Origin: CAZCPB01 sp044223975
GTDB lineage: Bacteria > Planctomycetota > Phycisphaerae > Phycisphaerales > UBA1924
Assembly: GCA_044223975.1 (NCBI GenBank)
Contig: JBGALI010000015.1
Span: 62,001-126,000 of the forward strand
Direction: 5' to 3'
DNA length: 64,000 bases
The position numbers were made by a program, and so were the translations under genes. The notes below the pieces were generated by a model that was not told the origin of the DNA, searched no databases, and was given only the letters and a program-made list of their open reading frames with translations. Shown here in pieces: positions 33,391 to 42,337 of this stretch; the first letter of the stretch is position 1, and every line of letters begins with the position of its first letter.

Positions 33391-34938
33391 ATGGGTGTTT
33401 CGTACGTGAACGACTCGCGCGGTGCGTGGATGCGCCGGGCCGTGTTGGCGGTGGCATTGGCCGTGGCGGTCCCGGGCGCGATCGCGCAGACGCTCAACGA
33501 GCCCATCCAGCGAATGATCGGCGGCGTCAAGCTCGGCCCCGAGGCCCGCGTGGGCGTGTGCGTCGTCGACACCAGGACCGGCGCGGTGCTGGCCTCGATC
33601 CGCGCCGGCGAAGGGTTCACGCCCGCCTCCAACCAGAAGCTCCTCAGCAGCGGCGCCGCGATGTTCGTCCTGGGACCGGAGTTTGTCTTCACGACCGAGC
33701 TGGTCAAGGACGGCGACGACCTGGTGGTGGTGGGGGCCGGCGACCCCGCCCTCGCCGACCCCGATGTGCTCGACAAGCTCGAGCCGCGCCTGACCGTCGA
33801 CGACCTCCTGGGCGTCCTGGGCGATTCGGTCGCCAAGGCCGGCATGAAAAAGGTCGCGCACCTGATCGTCGACGACCGGGTCTTCGACCGCGAGCTCATC
33901 CACCCCTCGTGGCCCGTCAAGCAGCTGGGCGACTGGTACTGCGCCGAGGTCAGCGGCCTCAACTTCCACACCAACGTCCTGAGCGTCTTCCCGCGCCCCA
34001 GCCCCGACGGCCCCGGCAAGCGCCCCACGTTCACCGCCCAGCCCTCCGCGGCGTGGCTGACCGTCGAGAACCACGCCGTCACCAGCGCCGAGGGCCACAA
34101 CGCCATCTCGCTCGTGCGCATCAGCGACGACAACCAGTTCCGCATGAGCGGCGAAGTGCGCTCGGCGGTGCAGGTCGCCGTCGAGACCACCGTCCACGAC
34201 CCGGCCCTGTTCTTCGGACAGGTGCTCGCCGACCGCATCGAGCGCGCCGGCATCCCCGTGGGCGACGGCCCCCACGCCGGCGCCCCCAACCCCGCCGTGT
34301 CGCTCATCGGGGCCGAAGCCAAGGTCCGGCGCGAGCGCGTCCTCGCCCGCATCACCACGCCATTGCCCGACGTTCTGCGCCGCTGCAACCGCGACTCGCA
34401 CAACCTCTACGCCGAGGCGCTCATCAAACGCATCGCGCACGAGACCACCAAGGAGCCCGGCTCCTGGGCCGGCGGCGCCGCCGTGATCCGCATGCTCCTC
34501 GCACAGAAGATCGACCCCGAGGCCGCGTCCACCACCGTCATCGCCGACGGGTCGGGCATGAGCCGCGACAATTCCGTCTCGCCCCGCACCCTCGCCCGCT
34601 GGCTCGCCGCCATCTCCACCGAGAGCCCCGCGATCGCCGACACCTTCATCGACTCTCTCGCCAAGCCCGGCGAAGGCACCCTCCGCGAGCGCTTCCAGTC
34701 GCCCCGCCCCAAGAACCTCGTCCGCGGCAAGAGCGGCTACATCAAGGGCGTGCGCTCCCTCTCCGGCTACCTGACCACCCCCGACGGCTCCCGCCGCGTC
34801 GCCTATTCGATCCTCATCAACGGCGTGCGCGAAGACTCCGGCGCCGCCGCCAAGCGCCTTCACGAGGACATCGTCCTCGAGGTCGACCGTTGGCTCACCC
34901 GCCAGAACACCCCCGCCCGCCCCAACCTCGGCGGCTGA
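33391..34938 (+). CDS. dacB: D-alanyl-D-alanine carboxypeptidase/endopeptidase, PBP4 (S13) family
   Basis: This 515-residue periplasmic peptidase trims or cleaves peptide cross-links in peptidoglycan. A hydrophobic export segment at about 16-32 ends AIAQ. The three active-site motifs of S13 enzymes are present: SxxK as SNQK (S80-K83), SxN as SHN (336-338) and KTG-like KSG (447-449, in RGKSGYIKG). DGSGMSRDNSVSP is also typical. GGAGGG five bases before ATG 33391 decides the start. Its presence agrees with a peptidoglycan-containing planctomycete cell wall. Confidence 0.93.
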   Translation: MGVSYVNDSRGAWMRRAVLAVALAVAVPGAIAQTLNEPIQRMIGGVKLGPEARVGVCVVDTRTGAVLASIRAGEGFTPASNQKLLSSGAAMFVLGPEFVFTTELVKDGDDLVVVGAGDPALADPDVLDKLEPRLTVDDLLGVLGDSVAKAGMKKVAHLIVDDRVFDRELIHPSWPVKQLGDWYCAEVSGLNFHTNVLSVFPRPSPDGPGKRPTFTAQPSAAWLTVENHAVTSAEGHNAISLVRISDDNQFRMSGEVRSAVQVAVETTVHDPALFFGQVLADRIERAGIPVGDGPHAGAPNPAVSLIGAEAKVRRERVLARITTPLPDVLRRCNRDSHNLYAEALIKRIAHETTKEPGSWAGGAAVIRMLLAQKIDPEAASTTVIADGSGMSRDNSVSPRTLARWLAAISTESPAIADTFIDSLAKPGEGTLRERFQSPRPKNLVRGKSGYIKGVRSLSGYLTTPDGSRRVAYSILINGVREDSGAAAKRLHEDIVLEVDRWLTRQNTPARPNLGG

Positions 34939-35034
34939 TCGCCACCTGCCGGGCGCCTCGCCAGCACACCCCACCAGTCACCCCGCCGGTACACTCCCCG
35001 CGCCCCGGGCTCTCCCCGGCGCGCGGAGGTGGTC

Positions 35035-37383
35035 ATGAACATCCTGAGAGCGGGAGCGTGCGCTCCGATGATTGCGGCGTTCATGGTCGGCGCGGCAGCC
35101 GCCCAGAACTCCCCTCAGCCCGCGCCACTCCCGACCGAACTCCAGAACGCCGGCTTTGAGACCGGCGAGCCGGGCAGTCCCCCGCCCGGATGGTTCGCGG
35201 GCCCGTCCGGAGCCAAGGCCGAAATCTCCCTCGACAACCCCATCGAGGGCCGCGCGTGCCTCACGCTCGTCGCCGCGCCCCACGCCGCGCCCAACAACCC
35301 GATGCGCGCCAACCTGACGCAGGTCATCGACGCTGCCCCCTACCGCGGCAAGCGCGTCGAGCTCCTCGCCTCCGTCCGCTTCGAAGGCGACGGCAACGCC
35401 CAGATGTGGTTCCGCGTCGACCGCCCCGGCGGCGTCATGGGCTTCTTCGACAACATGGCCGACCGCCCCATCAAGGCCCAGGCGTGGGCGACCTACGCAA
35501 TCCGCGGCGATGTCGACGACGACGCCACCGACCTGGCGGTCGGCTTCTTCCTCATCAACGGCGCCGGCCGCGCCTGGATCGACGGCGTGACCCTCCGCGT
35601 GGTCGGCCCCGCCAACGCAGGGTCGATCGCCCCCGCGCCCCTCGCTCCCCGCGCCACCGACAACCTCGTCGCGCTGGCCCGCCTGCTGGGCGTCGTCCGC
35701 TACTTTCATCCCGCCACCGAAACCGAATCGCTCGATTGGGACGACTACACGATCCGCGCCGTGCAGGACGTCGAGGGTGCCGCCACTCCCGCCCAACTCG
35801 CCGAGCGTCTGAACGCGTGGACGGCGCCCCTAGCGCCGACGATTCGCGTCTGGGCCGGCCCGCCCGACACTGTCCCCACCATCCCCGGCAAGCCGCAGAA
35901 CGCCACCCACATTGTCGGCATGCGCTACCTCGGCTACGCCCTGCCGCAGGCAAAAAAGGCGGCGGCACAGATGGAAAACATCTACTCCGCCAGGCGCGTG
36001 CGCGAGCCCCTTGCCCGCGACGACGCCAAGCGCGAAATCCCCCCGCCCGGAACGACCGTCACGCTCGACCTTGGTGCCGGCGTCCGCGCCATCGTCCCGA
36101 TCACGCTCTATGCCGACGCCGGACGCACACTCCCCGAGGCGGCCGCGAAGTTCCCCGATACCCGGGCGCGCCCGGATGGCTGGTCACCGTCCGCCAAGGA
36201 CCGCGCCACCCGTCTCGCCGCGATCTGCCTGGCGTGGGGCGCGCTGCGCCACTTCTATCCGTACTTCGACGTCACCCCCGACGACTGGGATGCCGCCCTG
36301 CCGCCCGCTCTCGAGAGCGCCGCACGCGACAAGGGCCCCGAAGACTTCTACCGCACGCTCGGCGTCATGCTCGCGCACCTCCACGACGGGCACGGCTACG
36401 TCGGCGGACCCGGCGCGCCGGTGCGAGCCATCCGCGACTTCGCATGGACCTGGGCCGGCGACGAACTTGTCGTGAGCGCGGTCGCCGCGTCGCAGACTCT
36501 GCTCAAACCCGGCGATGTCATCCTTGAGATCGAGGGCAAGCGCGTGCCCGACCTCTACGCCCACGCCGCCGCAGCCATCTGCGCCGCCACCGAGCAATGG
36601 TGCCGCGCCCGTGCGCTCAACGATCTGGGCTGGACCGCCGGGCCCGGCAACGTAAGCCTCACGATCCGCCGCGCGGGCGCCGAGCTTGGCCTCAACGTCC
36701 CCCGCACCAGCGCCCCCAAACCGTTCCAACCTCCCCTCCCCGCTGACGGCTCCGAAGTCGCTCCCGGAGTCCTCTACTTCAATCTCGATCGCGCCGAGAC
36801 CGCGGCGCTCATGACCGTCTGGCCGAAACTGCTCCAGGCCAAGGGCGTCATCTTCGATCTCCGCGGCTACCCCGGTTCTGCCGGCGCCATGGTCCTGCCG
36901 TACCTCAGCGACCAGCCGCTCCAGAGCGCCAAGTGGAACGTCCCGGTGCTCACCATGCCCAACTTCGAGAAGGTCACCTTCGAGAAGAGCAACTGGAACC
37001 TCCCGCCGCAGCAGCCCCGGCTCACCGGTCAGATTGCATTCCTGACGGGCGGCGGCGCCATCAGCTACGCCGAGAGCTGCATGGGCATCGTTGAAAACTA
37101 CAAGCTCGGCGAGATCGTCGGCGGACCGACCGCCGGCACCAACGGCAACATCACTTCCGTGAAACTCCCCGGAGGCTACTCGCTCACGTTCACAGGCATG
37201 AAGGTCCTCAAGCACGACGGTTCGCGCCACCACGGCGTAGGGATCCAGCCCACGGTGCCCGCCGCGCCCACCGTCGCCGGCCTCGCCGCCGGGCGCGACG
37301 AGGTGCTCGACAAGGCCGTCGAGGTGCTCAAGGCGAAGATCGAGAAGGCCGCCGAGGAACCTTCCAAGCCCGCGGCAAAGTAA
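35035..37383 (+). CDS. Secreted S41-family (C-terminal processing/tricorn-like) peptidase
   Basis: This 782-residue exported protein has a signal peptide (NILRAGACAPMIAAFMVGAA, cleavage near AAA-QN). An N-terminal jelly-roll-like domain follows (LQNAGFETGEPG start, about residues 30-200), then a helical region, a PDZ-like part (LLKPGDVILEIEGKRVPDLY) and an S41 catalytic fold with VLYFNLDRAE, GVIFDLRGYPGS and GGGAISYAESCMG, where Ser677 is the likely nucleophile. HHGVGIQPTVP near the end is the usual S41 substrate-strand motif. GGAGG five bases before ATG 35035 sets the start. It follows the dacB-like gene after 96 bp. Confidence 0.9.
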   Translation: MNILRAGACAPMIAAFMVGAAAAQNSPQPAPLPTELQNAGFETGEPGSPPPGWFAGPSGAKAEISLDNPIEGRACLTLVAAPHAAPNNPMRANLTQVIDAAPYRGKRVELLASVRFEGDGNAQMWFRVDRPGGVMGFFDNMADRPIKAQAWATYAIRGDVDDDATDLAVGFFLINGAGRAWIDGVTLRVVGPANAGSIAPAPLAPRATDNLVALARLLGVVRYFHPATETESLDWDDYTIRAVQDVEGAATPAQLAERLNAWTAPLAPTIRVWAGPPDTVPTIPGKPQNATHIVGMRYLGYALPQAKKAAAQMENIYSARRVREPLARDDAKREIPPPGTTVTLDLGAGVRAIVPITLYADAGRTLPEAAAKFPDTRARPDGWSPSAKDRATRLAAICLAWGALRHFYPYFDVTPDDWDAALPPALESAARDKGPEDFYRTLGVMLAHLHDGHGYVGGPGAPVRAIRDFAWTWAGDELVVSAVAASQTLLKPGDVILEIEGKRVPDLYAHAAAAICAATEQWCRARALNDLGWTAGPGNVSLTIRRAGAELGLNVPRTSAPKPFQPPLPADGSEVAPGVLYFNLDRAETAALMTVWPKLLQAKGVIFDLRGYPGSAGAMVLPYLSDQPLQSAKWNVPVLTMPNFEKVTFEKSNWNLPPQQPRLTGQIAFLTGGGAISYAESCMGIVENYKLGEIVGGPTAGTNGNITSVKLPGGYSLTFTGMKVLKHDGSRHHGVGIQPTVPAAPTVAGLAAGRDEVLDKAVEVLKAKIEKAAEEPSKPAAK

Positions 37384-37425
37384 TCTGGCGTACCCGAACG
37401 CACGGCGTCGCGTTCGAATCGCCGC

Positions 37426-38130
37426 TTACGGCAACGCCGTCGCGAACGAATCCGGCACGTCCCCAAACCCGTGGCAGGCCCCGTCGTACATCGCCGCCTG
37501 GAACGCTCCCGCCCCGCCCGCGCGCGCCGCGCCGTGAAATCTCGATACGCGCGCGGCCACGTGCTCCGCTTGCCTGAAGTCCAGCACGCTCGAGCACTGC
37601 GTCGGCGGCGGCGCGCCGTCGGGAAACGACACAATCGCCGCGTCCACGAACGCCGGCGCCCCGCTCGGCCGCTGCACCAGGTCCACCCGCACCTGCACCG
37701 CGCGCCCCGGCGCCGGGCTGTCGTAGTTGTCGGGGTCCCCGAGGAGCCCCGCGTGCCCCGTCGCGTTGATCGCGTACGTGCGTGTCATGGGCAGCGCGTA
37801 CGCCGCGCGAACAGAAGGACACACCAGCGCCGAGCGCGTCGAGTACAGGTCCTTGCCGCTCGTCCCCGCACCCCCGGCGCCCTGCTGCACCACCAGCGCC
37901 CAGTGCGGCAGCGCGGTGTACGGCGCGCCCAAGCCCGGCCCGAGCCCTCGGTTGTCGTCGGCGTAGGCCCGCGCGATCGTGAACACCTGCTTGAGATTCG
38001 CCAGGCACACGGCCCCCCGCGCCGTCGCCCGCGCGGCAGTCATCGCCGGCAGCAGCAGCGACACCAGCACCGCGATCACCGCGACCACCACCAGCAGCTC
38101 GATGAGCGTGAACGCGCGACGCACGAACAA
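37426..38130 (-). CDS. Prepilin-type N-terminal methylation protein (type II secretion/pseudopilin-like)
   Basis: This 234-residue protein opens with the type III signal peptide RRAFTLIELLVVVAVIAVLV; the helix runs to SLLLPAM. Prepilin peptidase would cut after the short basic leader and methylate the Phe/Ala end. The rest is a globular C-terminal domain of the type abundant in Planctomycetes (RAVCLANLKQVFTIARAYAD-like segment, FVDAAIVSFPDG, FHGAARAGGAGAF). No ATG precedes the signal: TTG at 38130 with GGAG nine bases upstream is the best start; GTG 38124 is an alternative. It is divergent from the dehydrogenase-like gene at 38206. Confidence 0.88.
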   Translation of the reverse strand: MFVRRAFTLIELLVVVAVIAVLVSLLLPAMTAARATARGAVCLANLKQVFTIARAYADDNRGLGPGLGAPYTALPHWALVVQQGAGGAGTSGKDLYSTRSALVCPSVRAAYALPMTRTYAINATGHAGLLGDPDNYDSPAPGRAVQVRVDLVQRPSGAPAFVDAAIVSFPDGAPPPTQCSSVLDFRQAEHVAARVSRFHGAARAGGAGAFQAAMYDGACHGFGDVPDSFATALP

Positions 38131-38205
38131 GGCTATGCGCTCCGGACGCCCGCCCGCCGCGTACCGCACACCGCCCGACGCCGCGGCAACCCTACCCTCT
38201 GCCCC

Positions 38206-39408
38206 ATGCGCGCCACCATCCTCGCCGTGCCCCTGCTGATAAGCCTCCTTGTTCCCGCCGCGCACGCGCAGCCCCCCGCGGGTTCCACGCAGCCGCCCCC
38301 CTGGGCCCTCGGTCTTAAGGTCCGCGAGGGCTACGAGGTCTCTCTCGCCGCCGACAACGTCCCCGAGGCCCGCTTCATGGAGTTCGACGACCGCGGCACG
38401 CTCTACATCTCCAGCCCCGGCCGCGGCGAGGTCGTCGCCCTCCGCGATAACGACGGCGACGGCGTCTACGAGAAGCGGTCCACCTTCGCCAAGGGCCTCA
38501 CGCTCGTGCACGGCCTGTGCTTCCACGACGGCTGGCTCTGGATGGCCCTCTCCCAGGGCATCGTCAAGGCCCGACCCACCGACAACGGCGCTCCCGCCGA
38601 ACTCGTGACCGTCATCGCCAACCCCACGCTCCCCGGCGGCAACGGCCACTGGTGGCGCTCGCTCCTGGTCACCGATGACGGCTTCTACACCTCCGTCGGC
38701 GACCCCGAGAACATCAGCGATCAGACCGCCACCGAGCGCGAGAAGATCTGGAAGTTCACGCACGACGGCTCGAGCAAGACGCTCTTCTGCTCCGGCATCC
38801 GCAACACCGAAAAGCTTCGTTTCCGCCCCGGCACCACCGAAATATGGGGCCTCGACCACGGCTCCGACAACTTCGGCGAGCGCCTGGGCGAGAAGGCGCC
38901 CAAGTTCCAGCCCGTCACCGACCGCAACCCACCGTGCGAATTGAACCGCTACGACGAGGGCAACTTCTACGGCCACCCGTTCATCACCGGCAACCGCGTG
39001 CCGCGCTACGAGTTCATGAAGCGCGACGACATCCTCGACCTTGCCGCCAAGACCACACCGCCCGAGTGGTGCTTCGGCGCCCACTGGGCCCCCAACGGCT
39101 TCTGCTTCATCGACCCGGCGCTCAACGACAAGACCCACGCCTTCCCCGCCGACCACGCCGGCGACATCTTCGCGTCCTTCCACGGCTCGTGGAACCGCAG
39201 CGACCCCGCGGGCTACTGCGTCGCACGCATCCTCTTCGACAACGGCCACCCCTACGGCCTGCTGAAGATCGTCGAGGGACTTTCTCCCGACGGCACCGTG
39301 ACCGCGCGCCCCGTCGACTGCGTGCAGGCGCCAGACGGCTCCGTCCTCTTCAGCGACGACTTCCGCAACCGCATCGTCCGCATCCGGCATGCCGCAACGA
39401 ACAAGTGA
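38206..39408 (+). CDS. Secreted PQQ-dependent sugar dehydrogenase-like beta-propeller
   Basis: This 400-residue exported protein has a signal peptide at 1-22 (ILAVPLLISLLVPAAHAQ). It resembles soluble glucose/sorbosone dehydrogenase propellers: a GYEVSLAADNVPEARFMEFD opening, GLTLVHGLCF, GHWWRSLLVTDDGFYTSVG, ENISDQTATEREKIWKF, GIRNTEKLRFRPGTTEIWGL, DEGNFYGHPF, AHWAPNGFCF and VLFSDDFRNRIVRI. Many planctomycete homologues are annotated L-sorbosone dehydrogenase without proof; the substrate is unknown. No ribosome site is visible before ATG 38206. It is the last gene before the his leader region. Confidence 0.85.
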   Translation: MRATILAVPLLISLLVPAAHAQPPAGSTQPPPWALGLKVREGYEVSLAADNVPEARFMEFDDRGTLYISSPGRGEVVALRDNDGDGVYEKRSTFAKGLTLVHGLCFHDGWLWMALSQGIVKARPTDNGAPAELVTVIANPTLPGGNGHWWRSLLVTDDGFYTSVGDPENISDQTATEREKIWKFTHDGSSKTLFCSGIRNTEKLRFRPGTTEIWGLDHGSDNFGERLGEKAPKFQPVTDRNPPCELNRYDEGNFYGHPFITGNRVPRYEFMKRDDILDLAAKTTPPEWCFGAHWAPNGFCFIDPALNDKTHAFPADHAGDIFASFHGSWNRSDPAGYCVARILFDNGHPYGLLKIVEGLSPDGTVTARPVDCVQAPDGSVLFSDDFRNRIVRIRHAATNK

Positions 39409-39489
39409 GGAGAGCACCCCAGCCCGCGGTTGCCTCAATTTGCCGCGAATTCCCTTGACCCACGTGCCTATATCCGCAAGACTCTTCTT

Positions 39490-39549
39490 GTGACCATCGC
39501 CCGCACGCATTTCGGCCATCATCACCACGGAGAACTCCGGGCCGGGTAG
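39490..39549 (+). CDS. hisL: Candidate histidine-operon leader peptide, 19 aa
   Basis: A short frame GTG...TAG encodes VTIARTHFGHHHHGELRAG (first residue Met in practice). Five of 19 codons are histidine, four of them consecutive, about 200 bp upstream of hisG. This is the hallmark of ribosome-mediated attenuation in his operons (compare the seven-His leader of enteric bacteria). A hairpin follows at 39582-39620. GGCCGG at 39540-39545, overlapping the end of this frame, could pair with CCGGCC in the left arm of that hairpin (39589-39594), giving an alternative antiterminator state. The GTG start has only a weak ribosome site (CAAGA); a TATATC box at 39469-39474 could place the transcript start just upstream. 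Confidence 0.72.
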   Translation: MTIARTHFGHHHHGELRAG

Positions 39550-39581
39550 CGGTGCGGTCGCGCAACAGCGTGAACCAATCA

Positions 39582-39620
39582 ACGACGCCGGCCTTCGCCC
39601 CCCGCGAATGCCGGCGTTGT
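39582..39620 (+). terminator. Candidate attenuator hairpin of the his operon
   Basis: ACGACGCCGGC (39582-39592) pairs with GCCGGCGTTGT (39610-39620) through 11 bp including one G-U, with a 17-nt loop. It is followed by GCGTTTAGG rather than a full T-run, so it may be a weak or Rho-assisted terminator. Its left arm can alternatively pair with the end of the leader-peptide frame. Confidence 0.55.
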
Positions 39621-39662
39621 GCGTTTAGGAACTCGCTCAAATCGGCCGCGCCAAAATCCGTT

Positions 39663-39742
39663 CCCCTCATCCCCTCATCCCCTCATCCCCTCATCCCCTC
39701 ATCCCCTCATCCCCTCATCCCCTCATCCCCTCATCCCCTCAT
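39663..39742 (+). repeat. Perfect tandem octanucleotide array, 10 copies, abutting the hisG start
   Basis: Ten uninterrupted copies of CCCCTCAT occupy 39663-39742; the next bases CCCCCATG run into the hisG ATG at 39748. The array replaces any Shine-Dalgarno site and leaves an unstructured pyrimidine-rich leader. Arrays of this kind expand and contract by slipped-strand mispairing. Confidence 0.97.
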
Positions 39743-39747
39743 CCCCC

Positions 39748-40632
39748 ATGCCCACCACACCACCCACCATCATCCGCCTCGCCCTCCCTAAAGGCCGCAT
39801 GGAGCAGGGTGTCCTCGCCCTCCTCGCCGATGCCGGCATCCGGATCCGCGCCAGCTCCCGTGGCTACCGCCCCGACGTCACCTTCCCTGGCTCGGGCTTC
39901 GCCGTCCACGCCAAGGTCTTGAAGCCCCAGAACATCGTCGAGATGCTCCACGCCGGCTCGCGCGACTTTGGCTTCGCCGGCGCCGACTGGGCCGGCGAAC
40001 TCGGCGCGGAGCTCGTTGAATTGCTCGACACCGGCCTCGACCCCGTGCGTCTCGTCGCCGCGGCGCCCTCCGAGTTCGTCTCCGGCGGCAAGCTCCCCAG
40101 CCGCCCGCTCGTGGTCGCCTCCGAATACCGCGAGGTCACCACGCGCTGGATCCGTTCCAAGGGCCTCGACGCCAAGTTCGTCAAGAGCTTCGGCGCCACC
40201 GAGGTCTTTCCCCCCGAAGACGCCGACTGCATCGTCGACGTCGCCGCCACCGGCGCCACGCTCGTCGCCAACGGCCTGGTCATTGTCGATGAACTCCTCA
40301 CTTCGTCCACACGCCTCTACGCCCACCCGCGCAGCCTCGACGACCCGCGCAAGCGCGACGCCGCCGACCGCCTCGTGCTCCTGCTCCGCTCCGTGCTCGA
40401 GGCCCGCAAGCGCGTCATGCTCGAGGTGAACGTGCCCGCCGATCGACTCGAAGCGGTGGTGGGGGTCCTCCCCTGCATGCGCGAGCCGACCATCGCCACG
40501 CTCCACCACGGCGCCGGGTACGCCGTCAAGGCCGCCGTCCCCCGCGAACAGCTCCCCGCGCTCATCCCCGAAATCAAAGCCCGCGGCGGGACCGACATCG
40601 TCGTCACCGGTCTCTCCCAGATCGTTCCGTAA
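39748..40632 (+). CDS. hisG: ATP phosphoribosyltransferase, long form
   Basis: This catalyses the first step of histidine synthesis, joining ATP and PRPP. It is 294 residues, the long form with a C-terminal PII-like regulatory domain (about 215-294; VMLEVNVPADRLEAVVGVLP, GYAVKAAVPREQLPALIPEI) that in homologues binds histidine for feedback inhibition. Catalytic-domain landmarks are RLALPKGRMEQGV, FGFAGADWAGE and the PRPP-binding DCIVDVAATGATL. Being long-form it does not need HisZ. The ATG directly follows the octamer array with no ribosome site; frames reading upstream through the array were not accepted as coding. hisC starts 12 bp after its stop. Confidence 0.95.
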   Translation: MPTTPPTIIRLALPKGRMEQGVLALLADAGIRIRASSRGYRPDVTFPGSGFAVHAKVLKPQNIVEMLHAGSRDFGFAGADWAGELGAELVELLDTGLDPVRLVAAAPSEFVSGGKLPSRPLVVASEYREVTTRWIRSKGLDAKFVKSFGATEVFPPEDADCIVDVAATGATLVANGLVIVDELLTSSTRLYAHPRSLDDPRKRDAADRLVLLLRSVLEARKRVMLEVNVPADRLEAVVGVLPCMREPTIATLHHGAGYAVKAAVPREQLPALIPEIKARGGTDIVVTGLSQIVP

Positions 40633-40644
40633 GAGGACCACCGC

Positions 40645-41751
40645 GTGAACCGCCCCGCGTCCACCCCGTGCTCGCCCGCCGTGACCCCCGCCCCGTGGGC
40701 GCGCAACGCCTCGTCCTACGCCCCCCCCGCGCCCATCGCCCCGGTCACGCTCAAGCTCGACGCCAACGAGGGCGCCGCGCCGCCCCCGTGGCTGCGCGAG
40801 GTCCTCTCGAGTCTCGACCCCGAGACGTTCCGCCGCTACCCCAAGCCGCGCGAGTTCGAAGCCTTTCTCGCCGGCAGGTTCGGCGTCGATCCCTCGCGCG
40901 TGCTCGTGACCGCGGGCGGCGATGAAGCGATCGACCGCGCTTGCCGCGCCACGCTTGGCCCAGGCCGCGAGCTGATCCTCCCCGTCCCCACGTTCGAGAT
41001 GTTCGTGCGCTACGCCGCCGTCGCCAGCGCCACGGTCACCACAGTCGACTGGCCCGGCGGCCCTTTCCCCACCGACGCCGTCGCGGCACGGCTCAGCGAC
41101 CGCACCTCCATGGTTGCCGTCGTCAGCCCCAACAACCCCACCGGCGCCGCGATCGACGCCGCGGGCCTCGAGCGCATCTCGTCCCGGGCGCTCTCCGGCG
41201 GAGCCCTGGTCCTCGCAGACCTGGCGTACACCGAGTTCGCCGATGAAGACCTCACGCCCTTGGCCCTCACGCTTCCCAACGTGGTGGTGGTCCGGACCCT
41301 CTCGAAGGCCTGGGGACTCGCCGCCCTCCGCATCGGCTACGCGCTCGGGCCGCCCGAAATCATCGCCTGGCTCCGCGCGGCAGCGGGCCCGTACTCCGTC
41401 ACCGGCCCCTCGCTTGCGATCGCACGCGCGTGCCTCGAACGCGGCCAGAACGCGATGCAGGCGTCCGTCGCCCGCTCGAGGCTCGAGGTTGCCGAACTAC
41501 GGTCGCTCCTTGCCTCCCTCGGAGTGACCGCCGCCCCTTCACAGGGCAACTTTGTACTCGCTCGGTTCCCCGACGCCGACGCCGTGCGCGCCGCCCTCGG
41601 TCTCCGCGGCATCGCCGTCCGCGGCTTCCCCAGGGATCCGCTCCTCGCTGGCGCTCTGCGCATCACTGTCCCCTGCGACGTCCCAGCCTTCTCCCGTCTC
41701 GCCGCGGCCCTCCGCGAGATCCTCGCGCCCCGTCCCGGAGCCACGCCATGA
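40645..41751 (+). CDS. hisC: Histidinol-phosphate aminotransferase
   Basis: This 368-residue PLP aminotransferase (fold type I) converts imidazole acetol phosphate to histidinol phosphate. Motifs: KLDANEGAAPPPWL, RRYPKPREFE, VTAGGDEAIDRACR, PVPTFEMFVRYAA, SPNNPTGA, LADLAYTEFAD and the PLP lysine K221 in TLSKAWGLAALRIGY; RITVPCD closes the fold. The start is GTG at 40645 with an AGAGGA element upstream. Its stop overlaps the hisB start (ATGA, 41748-41751), indicating translational coupling. Confidence 0.95.
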   Translation: MNRPASTPCSPAVTPAPWARNASSYAPPAPIAPVTLKLDANEGAAPPPWLREVLSSLDPETFRRYPKPREFEAFLAGRFGVDPSRVLVTAGGDEAIDRACRATLGPGRELILPVPTFEMFVRYAAVASATVTTVDWPGGPFPTDAVAARLSDRTSMVAVVSPNNPTGAAIDAAGLERISSRALSGGALVLADLAYTEFADEDLTPLALTLPNVVVVRTLSKAWGLAALRIGYALGPPEIIAWLRAAAGPYSVTGPSLAIARACLERGQNAMQASVARSRLEVAELRSLLASLGVTAAPSQGNFVLARFPDADAVRAALGLRGIAVRGFPRDPLLAGALRITVPCDVPAFSRLAAALREILAPRPGATP

Positions 41752-42337
41752 CCACCGCCCCGCGCACCGCAACTATCTCCCGCCAGACCTTTGAAACCGA
41801 GATCACGTGCACGCTATGCCTCGACGGCACCGGCGCGGCTGAAATCACCACGGGCATCGGCTTCCTCGACCACCTCCTCACCGCCCTTGCCCGCCACGCA
41901 CGCTTTGACCTTTCTCTCAACTGCCGCGGCGATCTCCACGTCGACGACCATCACACCGCCGAAGACTGCGCCCTGGCCATCGGCTCCGCACTCGACAAGG
42001 CCCTCGCCGACCGCCGCGGCATCGCGCGCTTCGGCTCCGCGTACGCACCCCTCGACGAGTCCCTTTCCCGCGCCGTGGTCGACTTTTCCGGTCGTCCCTG
42101 CGCGGTCGTCGAACTCGGCCTCGCGCGCCCGATGATTGGCACGCTCGCCTGTGAGAACATCGGGCACGTCATCCACAGCCTCGCCACCGCCGCCCGCGCC
42201 ACCGTGCACGTCGACGTCATCCGCGGCATCAACGACCACCACCGCGCCGAGAGCGCCTTTAAGGCCCTCGCCCTCGCCCTGCGTCAGGCCTGCGCCCGCG
42301 ACGGGTCGCAGGACATCCCCAGTACGAAGGGCACGCT

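Noticed and set aside
37405..37425. GTTCGAATC-like tRNA T-loop sequence
   Set aside because: No matching acceptor, D or anticodon stems around it; it is the tail of the intergenic region beside the prepilin-like gene.
38131..39582. N-terminal extension of the prepilin-like frame by about 480 codons
   Set aside because: The extension is antisense to the dehydrogenase-like gene and the prepilin signal must be N-terminal.
39663..39742. Possible CRISPR-like array
   Set aside because: The units are 8 bp, directly adjacent and without spacers; it is a simple tandem repeat.
39619..39747. Upstream extension of hisG through the octamer array, giving repeated SSPHPLIP peptides
   Set aside because: Family HisG begins at residue IIRLALPKGR, so the extension is probably untranslated, though it is noted as a possible phase-variation route.
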